Shown: in pieces, positions 6,431-13,870 of the stretch
Position numbering within the stretch: the stretch's first letter is position 1
Layout of the letters: each line of letters begins with the position of its first letter
NCBI GenBank assembly: GCA_002407925.1
Contig: DHPN01000024.1
Coordinates: 43,758-79,754 of the forward strand
DNA length: 35,997 nucleotides
Reading direction: 5' to 3'
Source of the DNA: Atopobiaceae bacterium UBA5363
GTDB lineage: Bacteria; Actinomycetota; Coriobacteriia; Coriobacteriales; Atopobiaceae
Notes under the pieces: model-generated
Database searches by the model: none
What the model was told of the DNA's origin: nothing
What the model saw: only the letters and a program-made list of their open reading frames with translations
Program-made: the position numbers and the translations under genes

Positions 6431-6829
6431 ATGAAGGTTACCGATCCCATCGCAGATATGCTAACGCGCATCCGCAATGCGAGCTTTGCCGGCAAAGAGA
6501 GCGTTTCGATGCCGTCAAGCAAACAATTGGCAGAGATTGCGCGGGTTATGTGCGAAGAGGGTTATATCGAAAGCTTTACGGTTGAGGACGTCAAGCCGCA
6601 AAAGCAGCTTCATATCGCACTCAAGTATGGTCCCAAGCGTGCTCGTACCATTCGCGGCGTTCGTCGTGTTTCCAAGCTGGGACTGCGTGTTTATAGTAAG
6701 GCTGCCGAGCTGCCGCGCGTACTGGGGGGCCTCGGTATTGCAGTTATTTCGACCTCAAAAGGCATGATGTGCGACCGTGACGCTCGCAAGCAGGGTCTCG
6801 GCGGCGAAGTCATTGCCTATGTCTGGTAA
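6431..6829 (+). CDS. rpsH: 30S ribosomal protein S8
   Basis: This 132-residue S8 is a primary 16S rRNA-binding protein of the platform. DPIADMLTRIRNA at the N-terminus and the C-terminal IAVISTSKGMMCDRDARKQG followed by LGGEVIAYVW are signature segments. Length and start (ATG 6431 behind AAAGGAG) are normal. In Escherichia coli S8 is the feedback repressor of the spc operon. The hairpins upstream in this operon are possible targets, but no S8-site consensus was confirmed by eye. Confidence 0.97.
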   Translation: MKVTDPIADMLTRIRNASFAGKESVSMPSSKQLAEIARVMCEEGYIESFTVEDVKPQKQLHIALKYGPKRARTIRGVRRVSKLGLRVYSKAAELPRVLGGLGIAVISTSKGMMCDRDARKQGLGGEVIAYVW

Positions 6830-6857
6830 GCCGCGGAAATCTTGATAGGAGGAGACA

Positions 6858-7394
6858 ATGTCTCGTATTGGTAAGAAGCCTGTCCAGATTCCCGCCGGAG
6901 TCACTGTGACAGTTGATGGTAGCAATGTTTTGGTCAAGGGGAAAAGAGGAGAGTTGAACCGCTCCTTTTCTGGCCTTGTGACCATCAAGCGTGAAGGTGA
7001 ACAGGTCATCGTTACGCGCAATGATGACACCAAGGAATCCAATGCTCAGCAGGGCCTGACACGCACACTGATCAGCAATATGGTGGCCGGCGTTTCAGAG
7101 GGCTTCGAGAAGAAGCTTGAACTCACAGGCGTTGGTTATCGTGCAGCACTCAAGGGCACGGCGCTTGACCTATCGCTTGGGTATTCTCATCAAGTGCCTT
7201 ATCCTGCTCCTGAAAACATTAGCTTTGAGGTGCCTGATAACACTCATATTACCGTTAAGGGCATTTCTAAAGAGCAAGTTGGTCAAGTTGCTGCCGAGAT
7301 TCGCGCCAAGCGTCCTCCTGAGCCTTATAAGGGCAAGGGCATTCACTACGAGGGAGAGCACATCCGCAGGAAGCTTGGCAAGGCTGCTAAGTAG
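6858..7394 (+). CDS. rplF: 50S ribosomal protein L6
   Basis: This 178-residue L6 is a two-domain protein near the sarcin-ricin loop and the factor-binding site. MSRIGKKPVQIPAGVTV opens the first domain. The C-terminal signature KRPPEPYKGKGIHYEGEHIR followed by RKLGKA is complete. ATG 6858 follows GGAGGAGA. Length matches the family. Confidence 0.97.
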   Translation: MSRIGKKPVQIPAGVTVTVDGSNVLVKGKRGELNRSFSGLVTIKREGEQVIVTRNDDTKESNAQQGLTRTLISNMVAGVSEGFEKKLELTGVGYRAALKGTALDLSLGYSHQVPYPAPENISFEVPDNTHITVKGISKEQVGQVAAEIRAKRPPEPYKGKGIHYEGEHIRRKLGKAAK

Positions 7395-7460
7395 CGTTGC
7401 CTCGTTGGAGAGAGTACAAGACCATTACCCTGTCAGGTAATGGCGCGCAAAGGAGAATCA

Positions 7461-7829
7461 ATGAACAAGTTTCAGGCCAAAAGGGTGGCCCAAAAGAGAC
7501 GAGAGCGTCGTGTGCGTTCCAAGATCTTTGGGACGGCTGATAGTCCGCGTTTATCGGTCCATCGCACAAATGCTAATATCTATGCCCAGCTCATTGACGA
7601 CGTGGATGGGAAAACGATCTGTTCTGCGTCGACGCTGTCTTCGGAATTTCGTGCGACCGGCAAGGTCGGCTCTAACAAGGAAGCAGCTGAGTTTGTCGGC
7701 AAACTTATCGGTCAGCATGCCCAGGCTGCGGGTGTCAGCTCAGTTAAGTTCGATCGTGGCGGACATATTTATCATGGCCGCATCAAGGCTCTTGCAGACG
7801 GCGCCCGCGAAGCGGGCCTGAAGTTCTAG
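7461..7829 (+). CDS. rplR: 50S ribosomal protein L18
   Basis: This is a 122-residue L18 that binds 5S rRNA together with L5. Motifs include RLSVHRTNANIYAQLIDD and the C-terminal VKFDRGGHIYHGRIKALADG followed by AREAGLKF. The start is ATG 7461, with AAAGGAG at 7449-7455 six bases in front. An in-frame ATG at 7440 would add MARKGES but lacks a ribosome binding site and would place the real one inside the gene. The stop (TAG) is part of the rpsE ribosome binding site. Confidence 0.96.
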   Translation: MNKFQAKRVAQKRRERRVRSKIFGTADSPRLSVHRTNANIYAQLIDDVDGKTICSASTLSSEFRATGKVGSNKEAAEFVGKLIGQHAQAAGVSSVKFDRGGHIYHGRIKALADGAREAGLKF

Positions 7830-7839
7830 GAGGAATTTA

Positions 7840-8361
7840 ATGCCACGTGATCGTAAGCGTCAGAATGACTCTGATCTTCAGGAGCATGTCGTCTACATAC
7901 ACCGCGTCTCGAAGGTCGTGAAGGGCGGTCGGCGCATGTCGCTTGTCGCTCTTGTCGTTGTTGGTGATGGCAAGGGAAATGTTGGGCTTGGCCAGGGAAA
8001 ATCTACTGAGGTGCCCTTGGCTATTCAGAAGGGTGTCGAAGACGCCAAGAAGAACATGTTCTATGTGCCCGTAACGGAGGAGGGGTCTCTTCCGCATGAG
8101 GTTATAGGCCATTTCGGTGCCGGAAGCGTCTTGGTGCGTCCAGCAATTCCTGGTACTGGGGTTATTGCCGGTGGTCCTGTCCGTCCTCTGTTTGAGGCGG
8201 CTGGTATCAAAAATGTTATTGCAAAGTCTCTTGGCACGTCCAACGCTCTTAATATCATTAAGGCTGCGGCTGCAGGGCTTAAAGAGCTCTCTAGCCCGGA
8301 AGAGTCCGCAGAGCGGCGTGGCATGTCCGTCCAGGAGATGTTTGTCGGGAAGGAGGCGTAA
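7840..8361 (+). CDS. rpsE: 30S ribosomal protein S5
   Basis: This 173-residue S5 helps form the mRNA entry tunnel and takes part in decoding accuracy. The double-stranded-RNA-binding fold begins with VVYIHRVSKVVKGGRRMS. The segment GVIAGGPVRPLFEAAGIKNV and the core KSLGTSNALNIIKA are typical. AGGAGGAA overlaps the rplR stop ahead of ATG 7840. Only three bases separate its stop from rpmD, so the two are coupled. Confidence 0.97.
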   Translation: MPRDRKRQNDSDLQEHVVYIHRVSKVVKGGRRMSLVALVVVGDGKGNVGLGQGKSTEVPLAIQKGVEDAKKNMFYVPVTEEGSLPHEVIGHFGAGSVLVRPAIPGTGVIAGGPVRPLFEAAGIKNVIAKSLGTSNALNIIKAAAAGLKELSSPEESAERRGMSVQEMFVGKEA

Positions 8362-8364
8362 GCG

Positions 8365-8559
8365 ATGGCAAGTACAGAAAGGCAGCTTAAGATAAAGCTG
8401 GTGCATAGCGCCGTTGCCTCCGTCAAGGAGGACCAAACCCGCACTTGTCGTGCCCTGGGCTTGCGCAAGATAGGGGACTGTGTCGTCCAGCCTGACAATC
8501 CATCCATTCGTGGCATGATCTTCAAGGTCAAGCACCTTGTTGACGTGGAAGAGAACTAG
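8365..8559 (+). CDS. rpmD: 50S ribosomal protein L30
   Basis: This 64-residue L30 is a small ferredoxin-like-fold protein. The pattern LKIKLVHSAVASVKEDQTRT followed by LGLRKIGDCVVQPDNPSIRG is diagnostic, and the end (MIFKVKHLVDVEEN) is normal. The start ATG 8365 uses GGGAAGGAGGC inside the rpsE end. L30 is present here, although some bacterial lineages lack it. Confidence 0.96.
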   Translation: MASTERQLKIKLVHSAVASVKEDQTRTCRALGLRKIGDCVVQPDNPSIRGMIFKVKHLVDVEEN

Positions 8560-8570
8560 GAGTTACTCAT

Positions 8571-9020
8571 ATGCAGCTCAAAGATCTTCGCCCGGCGGAG
8601 GGCTCGAAGAAGGCGCGTAAGCGCATAGGTCGCGGCAATTCATCTGGTCATGGCACAACAGCGGGCCGTGGCACAAAAGGGCAGCTTTCGCGTGCTGGCG
8701 GTGGAAAGGGAGCGGGCTTTGAAGGTGGGCAGCAGCCTCTTGCTATGCGCCTTCCGAAACTCCCCGGCTTCACTAACCATAGCCGCATCGCCTACGTGCC
8801 AGTTAACGTATCTCGTCTCGAGGCGCTCTATGTTGACGGCGAAGTAGTTGATACGGAAAGTCTTAAGGCCAAGGGAGCCATCAAACACGACTACATCCCA
8901 GTAAAAGTTCTCGGTGACGGTGAATTGACTAAAAAGTTAATCGTCAAGGTTGATAAAGTTTCCGTCTCTGCCAAGACTAAAATCGAGGCAGCTGGAGGAA
9001 AGGTCGAGCAGGCGTGCTAA
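8571..9020 (+). CDS. rplO: 50S ribosomal protein L15
   Basis: This is a 149-residue L15, a late assembly protein that threads through 23S rRNA. The glycine-rich N-terminal extension (GSKKARKRIGRGNSSGHGTT and KGQLSRAGGGKGAGFEGGQQ) is the family hallmark. Length is normal. Its end overlaps the secY start by seven bases, an arrangement that couples synthesis of the translocon channel to this last ribosomal gene of the run. Confidence 0.96.
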   Translation: MQLKDLRPAEGSKKARKRIGRGNSSGHGTTAGRGTKGQLSRAGGGKGAGFEGGQQPLAMRLPKLPGFTNHSRIAYVPVNVSRLEALYVDGEVVDTESLKAKGAIKHDYIPVKVLGDGELTKKLIVKVDKVSVSAKTKIEAAGGKVEQAC

Positions 9021-10297
9021 AAGCGATCTCCAACGCGCTGCACATCCCGGAGCTCAGGAAGAAGATCCTCATCACCATAGGGATCCTTGCTCTGTATAGG
9101 TTTGGTGCCTATTTGCCTATCCCTGGTATCCCCTTTGCGGCTATGCTTGAGGCATACCAGAATGCTTCTTCAAGCAGTAGCGCGCTGGCGGTCCTCAACC
9201 TGTTCTCGGGCGGTGCCCTCTCGCGTATGTCTGTGTTCAGCCTAGGCATCATGCCTTACATCACCTCACAGATCATTCTGCAGATGTTGCAGGCGGTTAT
9301 TCCCTCCCTAGGAGAGCTTGGTCGGGAAGGAGAAGCTGGTCAGCGCAAGATCACCCAATACACCCGTTATCTCACGGTTGCTTTGGCATTGATTTCCGCA
9401 ATTGGCTATTTGTTTTTGTTCAAGAGCGATGCCTATGGTCTTGACTTTTCTGCGATGGGAGTCCCTGAGGCCTTGGAGAACGTCATAGTGATTAGTGTGC
9501 TGCTCACGGGCGCCCTAATCATTATGTGGCTTGGTGAGGTGATAACGCAATACGGCATTGGCAATGGAATGTCCTTGATCATCTTTGCTAACATTATGGC
9601 TGCGCTCCCGACAGCGATTATCTCGTCAGTTCTTACCTCAGGCGGCGTGTGGATGACGGTGCTTACGCTGCTTGTGATCGCAGCTGTTGTTCCTGTAATC
9701 GTCTACATTGAGCGAGGGCAGCGTCGTATTCCGGTGCAGTATGCCAAGCGAGTGGTTGGCCGGAGGATGATGGGCGGCCAATCTACCTATCTGCCCATCA
9801 AGGTCAACACGGCAGGTGTGGTTCCCATCATTTTCGCCTCTGCTCTTCTGTATCTCCCAGCACAAATAGCAGTTTTCTTTCCCAATGTTGGTTGGATGCA
9901 AGCGTTTGGCAACGCTGTTTCTTCAGGGTGGATCAATTGGCTCCTGTCTATCTTGCTGATCGTCTTCTTTGCGTATTTTTATACTTCGATGGTTATGAAT
10001 CCAGAGGAGACAGCCGACCAGCTTCGGAAGTCAGGGGGCTTTATCCCGGGGGTTCGCCCAGGTAAAGCTACAGCAGCCTATATTAAAGCAACGCTTGATC
10101 ATGTGACATTGCCAGGGGCAGTGTTCATGGCTGTCATTGCTGTTGTGCCTTCTATTATTTTTGTCTTCACCTCGAACTCTTTAATTGAGTCATTTGGGGG
10201 CACGTCCATTCTCATCATGGTTGACGTGGCTATGGATACGATTGCTTCGCTGGAAGGTCAGCTCAAGATGCATAACTATGAGGGGTTCTTTAAATAG
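9014..10297 (+). CDS. secY: Preprotein translocase channel subunit SecY
   Basis: This is a 427-residue ten-helix inner-membrane protein that forms the Sec channel with SecE and SecG and is powered by SecA. The N-terminus FGAYLPIPGIPFAAML, the plug/pore region, SVFSLGIMPYITSQIILQML in helix 2b-3 and YGIGNGMSLIIFANIMA are classic SecY motifs. The cytoplasmic loop with ERGQRRIPVQYAKR is also complete. The start is GTG 9014, overlapping the end of rplO. The in-frame ribosome binding site GGAGG at 8994-8998 is rather far, as expected for coupled translation. Gene order rplO-secY-adk-map is common in bacteria. Confidence 0.97.
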   Translation: MLKAISNALHIPELRKKILITIGILALYRFGAYLPIPGIPFAAMLEAYQNASSSSSALAVLNLFSGGALSRMSVFSLGIMPYITSQIILQMLQAVIPSLGELGREGEAGQRKITQYTRYLTVALALISAIGYLFLFKSDAYGLDFSAMGVPEALENVIVISVLLTGALIIMWLGEVITQYGIGNGMSLIIFANIMAALPTAIISSVLTSGGVWMTVLTLLVIAAVVPVIVYIERGQRRIPVQYAKRVVGRRMMGGQSTYLPIKVNTAGVVPIIFASALLYLPAQIAVFFPNVGWMQAFGNAVSSGWINWLLSILLIVFFAYFYTSMVMNPEETADQLRKSGGFIPGVRPGKATAAYIKATLDHVTLPGAVFMAVIAVVPSIIFVFTSNSLIESFGGTSILIMVDVAMDTIASLEGQLKMHNYEGFFK

Positions 10298-10330
10298 TTT
10301 CTTATGTATGGCAGATTGGTAGACTTTCTT

Positions 10331-10365
10331 GAATGCACCCGTCTCTGTGTGAGACGGGTGCATTC
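10331..10365 (+). terminator. Perfect 15-bp hairpin after secY, probable terminator or processing element
   Basis: GAATGCACCCGTCTC at 10331-10345 pairs without mismatch with GAGACGGGTGCATTC at 10351-10365 around TGTGT. The tail is GTATCATAATA rather than a T tract, so the terminator call is uncertain. It lies 34 bases after secY and 53 before adk. It may reduce or stabilise the transcript at the junction. Confidence 0.5.
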
Positions 10366-10417
10366 GTATCATAATAAGAGAGCTGAGATGGACAGTAGGT
10401 AGCGGAAGGAGAAGAGC

Positions 10418-11044
10418 GTGAACATTGTTCTTTTAGGCGCGCCTGGTGCTGGTAAGGGGACACAAGCGCAGAAGCTTGTCGGAGAATTTGGTTTTGCGCA
10501 TATCTCTACAGGCGATTTACTTCGAAAAGCTGTAAAAGTAGGTAGCAAGCTCGGTCGACAGGCCAAGGCATATATGGACGGGGGAAAACTTGTTCCCGAT
10601 TCATTGGTTGTCGGTCTTGTGAAGGAGCGCTTAGGTGAGCCTGATGCTCAAAACGGATGGATTCTCGATGGGTTTCCACGCAATACCGCACAAGCCGTTA
10701 CGCTTGACTCCGAGCTTAAGTCCCTCTATGCAACTCTTGACGCCGCGCTGCTCATTGATGTGAGGCCAGAGGTTATTATCGAGCGGCTGTCATCGCGGCG
10801 TACATGCCGTGACTGCGGATACACTGCTACTGCTGAGGTAGCTGCCTGCCCTCGATGCGGTGGAGAAATGTATCAGCGCGATGATGATAAGCCGGTCACT
10901 ATACAAAAGCGCCTTGATACCTATCGCAGCCAAACGTCTCCTTTAGTCGAATATTATCGTGGCCATGGCATCTTGAAAAAAGTAGATGGTGCTCGGCCAG
11001 CAGATGAGGTATATGCCGATGTCAAGGAGCTCCTTGGACTATGA
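10418..11044 (+). CDS. adk: Adenylate kinase, zinc-lid type
   Basis: This 208-residue cytoplasmic enzyme catalyses ATP + AMP = 2 ADP. The P-loop GAPGAGKGT is at residues 7-15, the AMP-site segment STGDLLR at 30-36, and DGFPR at 84-88. The lid (about 125-160) contains four cysteines (C130, C133, C144, C147) in CxxC pairs, the structural zinc site seen in many Gram-positive adenylate kinases. The start is GTG 10418 with GGAAGGAGAAG upstream. It follows secY and overlaps map by four bases (ATGA), so adk and map are translationally coupled. Confidence 0.97.
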   Translation: MNIVLLGAPGAGKGTQAQKLVGEFGFAHISTGDLLRKAVKVGSKLGRQAKAYMDGGKLVPDSLVVGLVKERLGEPDAQNGWILDGFPRNTAQAVTLDSELKSLYATLDAALLIDVRPEVIIERLSSRRTCRDCGYTATAEVAACPRCGGEMYQRDDDKPVTIQKRLDTYRSQTSPLVEYYRGHGILKKVDGARPADEVYADVKELLGL

Positions 11045-11868
11045 TCCACATCAAAACGCCTGCTGAAATACAGCAAATGAAAGCAGCTGGGGCACTATCG
11101 AAATCTGCACTTCGTTTGGCTGGAACGCTTGCGTTGTCTGGTACATCGACGAAAGACATTGACGCAGCTGTCGAATCTTTCATTAGACAACGGGGAGGAA
11201 CGCCTACATTCAAGGGCTATGGTGGATTTCCAGCGAGCATCTGCGCGTCTGTCAATGAGCAGATTGTGCACGGCATTCCCTCACCGGAGGTTAAGCTGCG
11301 CGACGGCGACATCGTCTCGGTGGATGTCGGGGCTACCTTTGGTGGTTGGGTGGGAGATAACGCTTGGACTTTTTTTGTGGGAAACGTTTCCGAGGCAGTC
11401 AAAGGCTTGTGCGAGTGTACGCGAGATTGCCTTAAGGCAGGTATTGAACAGGCAATTCCCGGCAATCGCCTAGGTGACATCGGTTTTGCCGTACAACAGC
11501 TCGCTGAGGACAACGGCTATGGCGTTGTCCGCGACTATGTGGGCCATGGTGTGGGGCATGCGATGCATGAGGACCCGAACGTGCCTAACTATGGAAAGCG
11601 TGGCCGTGGGGTCAGGCTCCAAAAAGGCATGGTCATAGCGATTGAGCCAATGATCACCCTTGGATCGTACGAGACACGCACCTGGTCTAACGGTTGGACC
11701 GTACAGACTATTGATGGCTCCTGTGCCGCTCATTTTGAGAATACCGTGGCAATTACTTCTGACGGCCCGGTGATTTTGACGGCCGATGCAGTAGGCGCGT
11801 GGTGCTCGATGAGCGGAGGTCCATCAGATACTTCTAACAACAGTGCGCAAGCTGATTGTGCGGAGTAA
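11041..11868 (+). CDS. map: Methionine aminopeptidase, type I
   Basis: This 275-residue enzyme removes the initiator methionine from new proteins. The five metal ligands of the pita-bread fold are visible: D95 (SVDVGAT), D106 (VGDNAW), H169 (GHGVGH), E202 (IEPM) and E233 (HFENT). H77 in IVHGIP is the conserved substrate-contacting histidine. The type I length is about 250; the extra 25 residues form a polar C-terminal tail ending in QADCAE. Start ATG 11041 overlaps the adk stop. The following 117 bases contain a promoter candidate for infA. Confidence 0.96.
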   Translation: MIHIKTPAEIQQMKAAGALSKSALRLAGTLALSGTSTKDIDAAVESFIRQRGGTPTFKGYGGFPASICASVNEQIVHGIPSPEVKLRDGDIVSVDVGATFGGWVGDNAWTFFVGNVSEAVKGLCECTRDCLKAGIEQAIPGNRLGDIGFAVQQLAEDNGYGVVRDYVGHGVGHAMHEDPNVPNYGKRGRGVRLQKGMVIAIEPMITLGSYETRTWSNGWTVQTIDGSCAAHFENTVAITSDGPVILTADAVGAWCSMSGGPSDTSNNSAQADCAE

Positions 11869-11913
11869 TTGTGGAGATGGATAAAAGTAGGGGGTGCCGT
11901 TGGCCGGCATAGC

Positions 11914-11942
11914 TCGACTTTAACGTCATAAAACGGTACTAT
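11914..11942 (+). promoter_or_regulatory. Candidate promoter upstream of infA
   Basis: TCGACT at 11914-11919 and TACTAT at 11937-11942 are separated by exactly 17 bases, each matching 4 of 6 consensus positions. They lie in an unusually AT-rich stretch 43 bases before the infA GTG. A 5-bp hairpin (TGCCG 11895-11899 with CGGCA 11905-11909) stands just upstream. Confidence 0.4.
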
Positions 11943-11985
11943 TTCCTACTGCTGTGTGTGATTGTGCGAGTAGAAGGTAGGTAGG

Positions 11986-12204
11986 GTGAGCAAGCAGAGT
12001 GCCATCGAGCTGGAGGGCAAGGTTGTCGAACCATTGCCCAATGCAATGTTTAACGTAGAGCTTGAGAACGGTAAGACCATTCTCTGCACAATCTCTGGAA
12101 AGATACGAATGAACTATATTCGTATCTTGCCGGGCGATAAGGTGGTTGTTGAGATATCGCCTTACGATCTCACAAAAGGGCGCATTACTTACCGCTACAA
12201 GTAG
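11986..12204 (+). CDS. infA: Translation initiation factor IF-1
   Basis: This 72-residue S1/OB-fold protein occupies the A site of the 30S subunit during initiation. The sequence shows the family core: AIELEGKVVEPLPNAMFNVE, GHI-like ISGKIRMNYIRILPGD and the C-terminal SPYDLTKGRITYR. The start is GTG 11986; GGTAGGTAGG provides a purine-rich ribosome binding site. It precedes rpmJ and rpsM as in most bacteria. Confidence 0.97.
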   Translation: MSKQSAIELEGKVVEPLPNAMFNVELENGKTILCTISGKIRMNYIRILPGDKVVVEISPYDLTKGRITYRYK

Positions 12205-12319
12205 GGCGGCTAGCCGTCTTATCGCGCGGAGTTATGCTCTATGTGTTCTCAGCTGAGGAATTCACGCCAGCGGCTGGGCGATTATATAGTTCGTGTAGGT
12301 ACTACCGGGAGGAATTCAC

Positions 12320-12433
12320 ATGAAGGTACGTCCTTCGGTTAAAAAAATGTGCGACAAATGTAAGATTGTCCGTCGCCATGGAAAAGTGTATGTCATCTGC
12401 GAAAACCCACGCCATAAGCAGCGTCAGGGTTAA
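12320..12433 (+). CDS. rpmJ: 50S ribosomal protein L36
   Basis: This is a very short gene of 37 residues. The protein starts MKVRPSVKKMCDKCKIVRRH and carries the zinc ligands C11, C14, C27 and H32, the classic zinc-ribbon of the C+ form of L36. The end RHKQRQG is standard. The start ATG 12320 has GGGAGG at 12307-12312. The stop TAA is immediately followed by, and overlaps, the AAGGAGG site of rpsM. The preceding 115 bases after infA include an 11-base direct repeat of this gene's own ribosome binding site region. Confidence 0.96.
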   Translation: MKVRPSVKKMCDKCKIVRRHGKVYVICENPRHKQRQG

Positions 12434-12445
12434 GGAGGCAAGAAG

Positions 12446-12817
12446 TTGGCACGTATCAATGGCGTCGACCTCCCGCGCGAAAAGCGCGTTGAAGTCGGTC
12501 TTACATATCTGTATGGTATTGGCCAGACCAGCGCAAGCAGAATTTGCGCATCAACTGGAGTGAATCCTGATACTCGCGTTAAAGATCTTACCGAAGACGA
12601 AGTGACAAAGATTCGTGACTATATTGACGCAAATTTCACTACCGAAGGAGACTTGCGCCGCGAACGTCGTCAAAATGTCTCTCGTCTGATGGAGATCGGA
12701 TGCTACCGTGGCCTCCGCCATCGCAAGGGTCTGCCGGTTCATGGGCAGCGTACGCACACGAACGCACGCACACGCAAAGGCCCACGTCGCCAGGTTGGCG
12801 GAAGGAAGAGGAGCTAG
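12446..12817 (+). CDS. rpsM: 30S ribosomal protein S13
   Basis: This 123-residue S13 of the 30S head forms bridge B1 and contacts P-site tRNA. MARINGVDLPREKRVEVGLT with YLYGIGQTSA is diagnostic, and the C-terminal GLPVHGQRTHTNARTRKGPR with a basic tail is complete. The start is TTG 12446. AAGGAGG at 12432-12438 supports it and no ATG fits the family N-terminus. Its stop is three bases before rpsK. Confidence 0.96.
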   Translation: MARINGVDLPREKRVEVGLTYLYGIGQTSASRICASTGVNPDTRVKDLTEDEVTKIRDYIDANFTTEGDLRRERRQNVSRLMEIGCYRGLRHRKGLPVHGQRTHTNARTRKGPRRQVGGRKRS

Positions 12818-12820
12818 CAG

Positions 12821-13222
12821 ATGCCGCAGAAGAAGACTGCACATACCACGCGGGTACGTCGCGCGGATCGTAAAAATATCGCTGTAGGACAGGTGCACAT
12901 TAAGTCCACGTTCAATAACACTATCATTTCTATCTCAGATGCCCAAGGAAATGTCATTGCTTGGCAGTCCGGGGGAACCGTCGGATTCAAAGGCTCTCGC
13001 AAGTCTACGCCTTTTGCTGCTCAAGTGGCTGCTGAGGCATGTGCAAAAGCCGCAATGGAGCATGGCCTTCGCAAGGTTTCGGTGTTTGTGAAGGGTCCGG
13101 GCTCTGGTCGTGAGACCGCTATCCGTTCACTCCAAGCTGCAGGGCTTGAAGTCTCAGGCATTCAGGATAAGACCCCCATTCCGCACAACGGTTGCCGCCC
13201 GTGCAAGCGTCGTCGCGTGTAG
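12821..13222 (+). CDS. rpsK: 30S ribosomal protein S11
   Basis: This 133-residue S11 of the platform is near the mRNA exit and E site. The segment GQVHIKSTFNNTIISISDAQ and the C-terminal VSGIQDKTPIPHNGCRPCKR are family signatures. A short basic N-terminus (MPQKKTAHTTRVRRADRK) is as usual in Gram-positive bacteria. GGAAGAGGAG in the end of rpsM serves as ribosome binding site. Confidence 0.97.
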   Translation: MPQKKTAHTTRVRRADRKNIAVGQVHIKSTFNNTIISISDAQGNVIAWQSGGTVGFKGSRKSTPFAAQVAAEACAKAAMEHGLRKVSVFVKGPGSGRETAIRSLQAAGLEVSGIQDKTPIPHNGCRPCKRRRV

Positions 13223-13241
13223 CTAGGAAGGACAGCAAACA

Positions 13242-13847
13242 ATGGCAGTTGACAAGACCCCTGTCCTCAAAAGGTGCAGAGCTCTAGAGATCGACCCCGC
13301 AGTCATGGGGTACAACAAGAAATCTCATCGCGAACCAAAGCAACGCCGTCGTCAGCAATCTGAATACGGTCAGCAGCTCCGTGAGAAGCAAAAGGCAAAG
13401 TTCATTTATGGTGTGCTAGAACAGCAGTTCCGTGGTTATTACGACCGTGCTTTGCGTATCGAGGGCATTACTGGTGACAACCTTATGGCTATTCTTGAGA
13501 GCCGTTTGGACAATGTTGTTTTTCGTCTTGGCTTCGCACGCACACGTCGTGAGGCGCGTCAGACAGTTCGCCATGGTCACATTATGGTAAATGGGAAACG
13601 CGTTGACATCCCGTCATATCGTGTCAAGACAGGCGATGTGGTCGCAGTGGCTCCGAAGTACAAGGATCTTCTTCCGATCAAAGAGGCAGTCATTGCCTCT
13701 GAGCACATGACCGTACCCGCTTGGTTGGAAGTTGATATCGAGAAGCTTTCAGGCACGGTCCTCCAGCTTCCAACTCGTGACCAGATTGACATCGTCACTG
13801 ATGAAACGATTGACCCCCAGTTGATCGTCAACCTGTACTCCCGTTAA
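13242..13847 (+). CDS. rpsD: 30S ribosomal protein S4, zinc-free form
   Basis: This 201-residue S4 initiates assembly of the 30S body. The S4 RNA-binding domain spans about residues 90-155 (LESRLDNVVFRLGFARTRRE and VRHGHIMVNGKRVDIPSYRV). The N-terminal region contains only a single cysteine (RCRALEID), so the four-cysteine zinc site of C+ S4 is absent. This contrasts with S14 and L36 in the same cluster, which keep their zinc ligands. Start ATG 13242 follows AGGAAGGAC. S4 acts as autogenous repressor of the alpha operon in Escherichia coli. Confidence 0.97.
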   Translation: MAVDKTPVLKRCRALEIDPAVMGYNKKSHREPKQRRRQQSEYGQQLREKQKAKFIYGVLEQQFRGYYDRALRIEGITGDNLMAILESRLDNVVFRLGFARTRREARQTVRHGHIMVNGKRVDIPSYRVKTGDVVAVAPKYKDLLPIKEAVIASEHMTVPAWLEVDIEKLSGTVLQLPTRDQIDIVTDETIDPQLIVNLYSR

Positions 13848-13870
13848 TCTGGAAACGCCAGGAGGAACAC

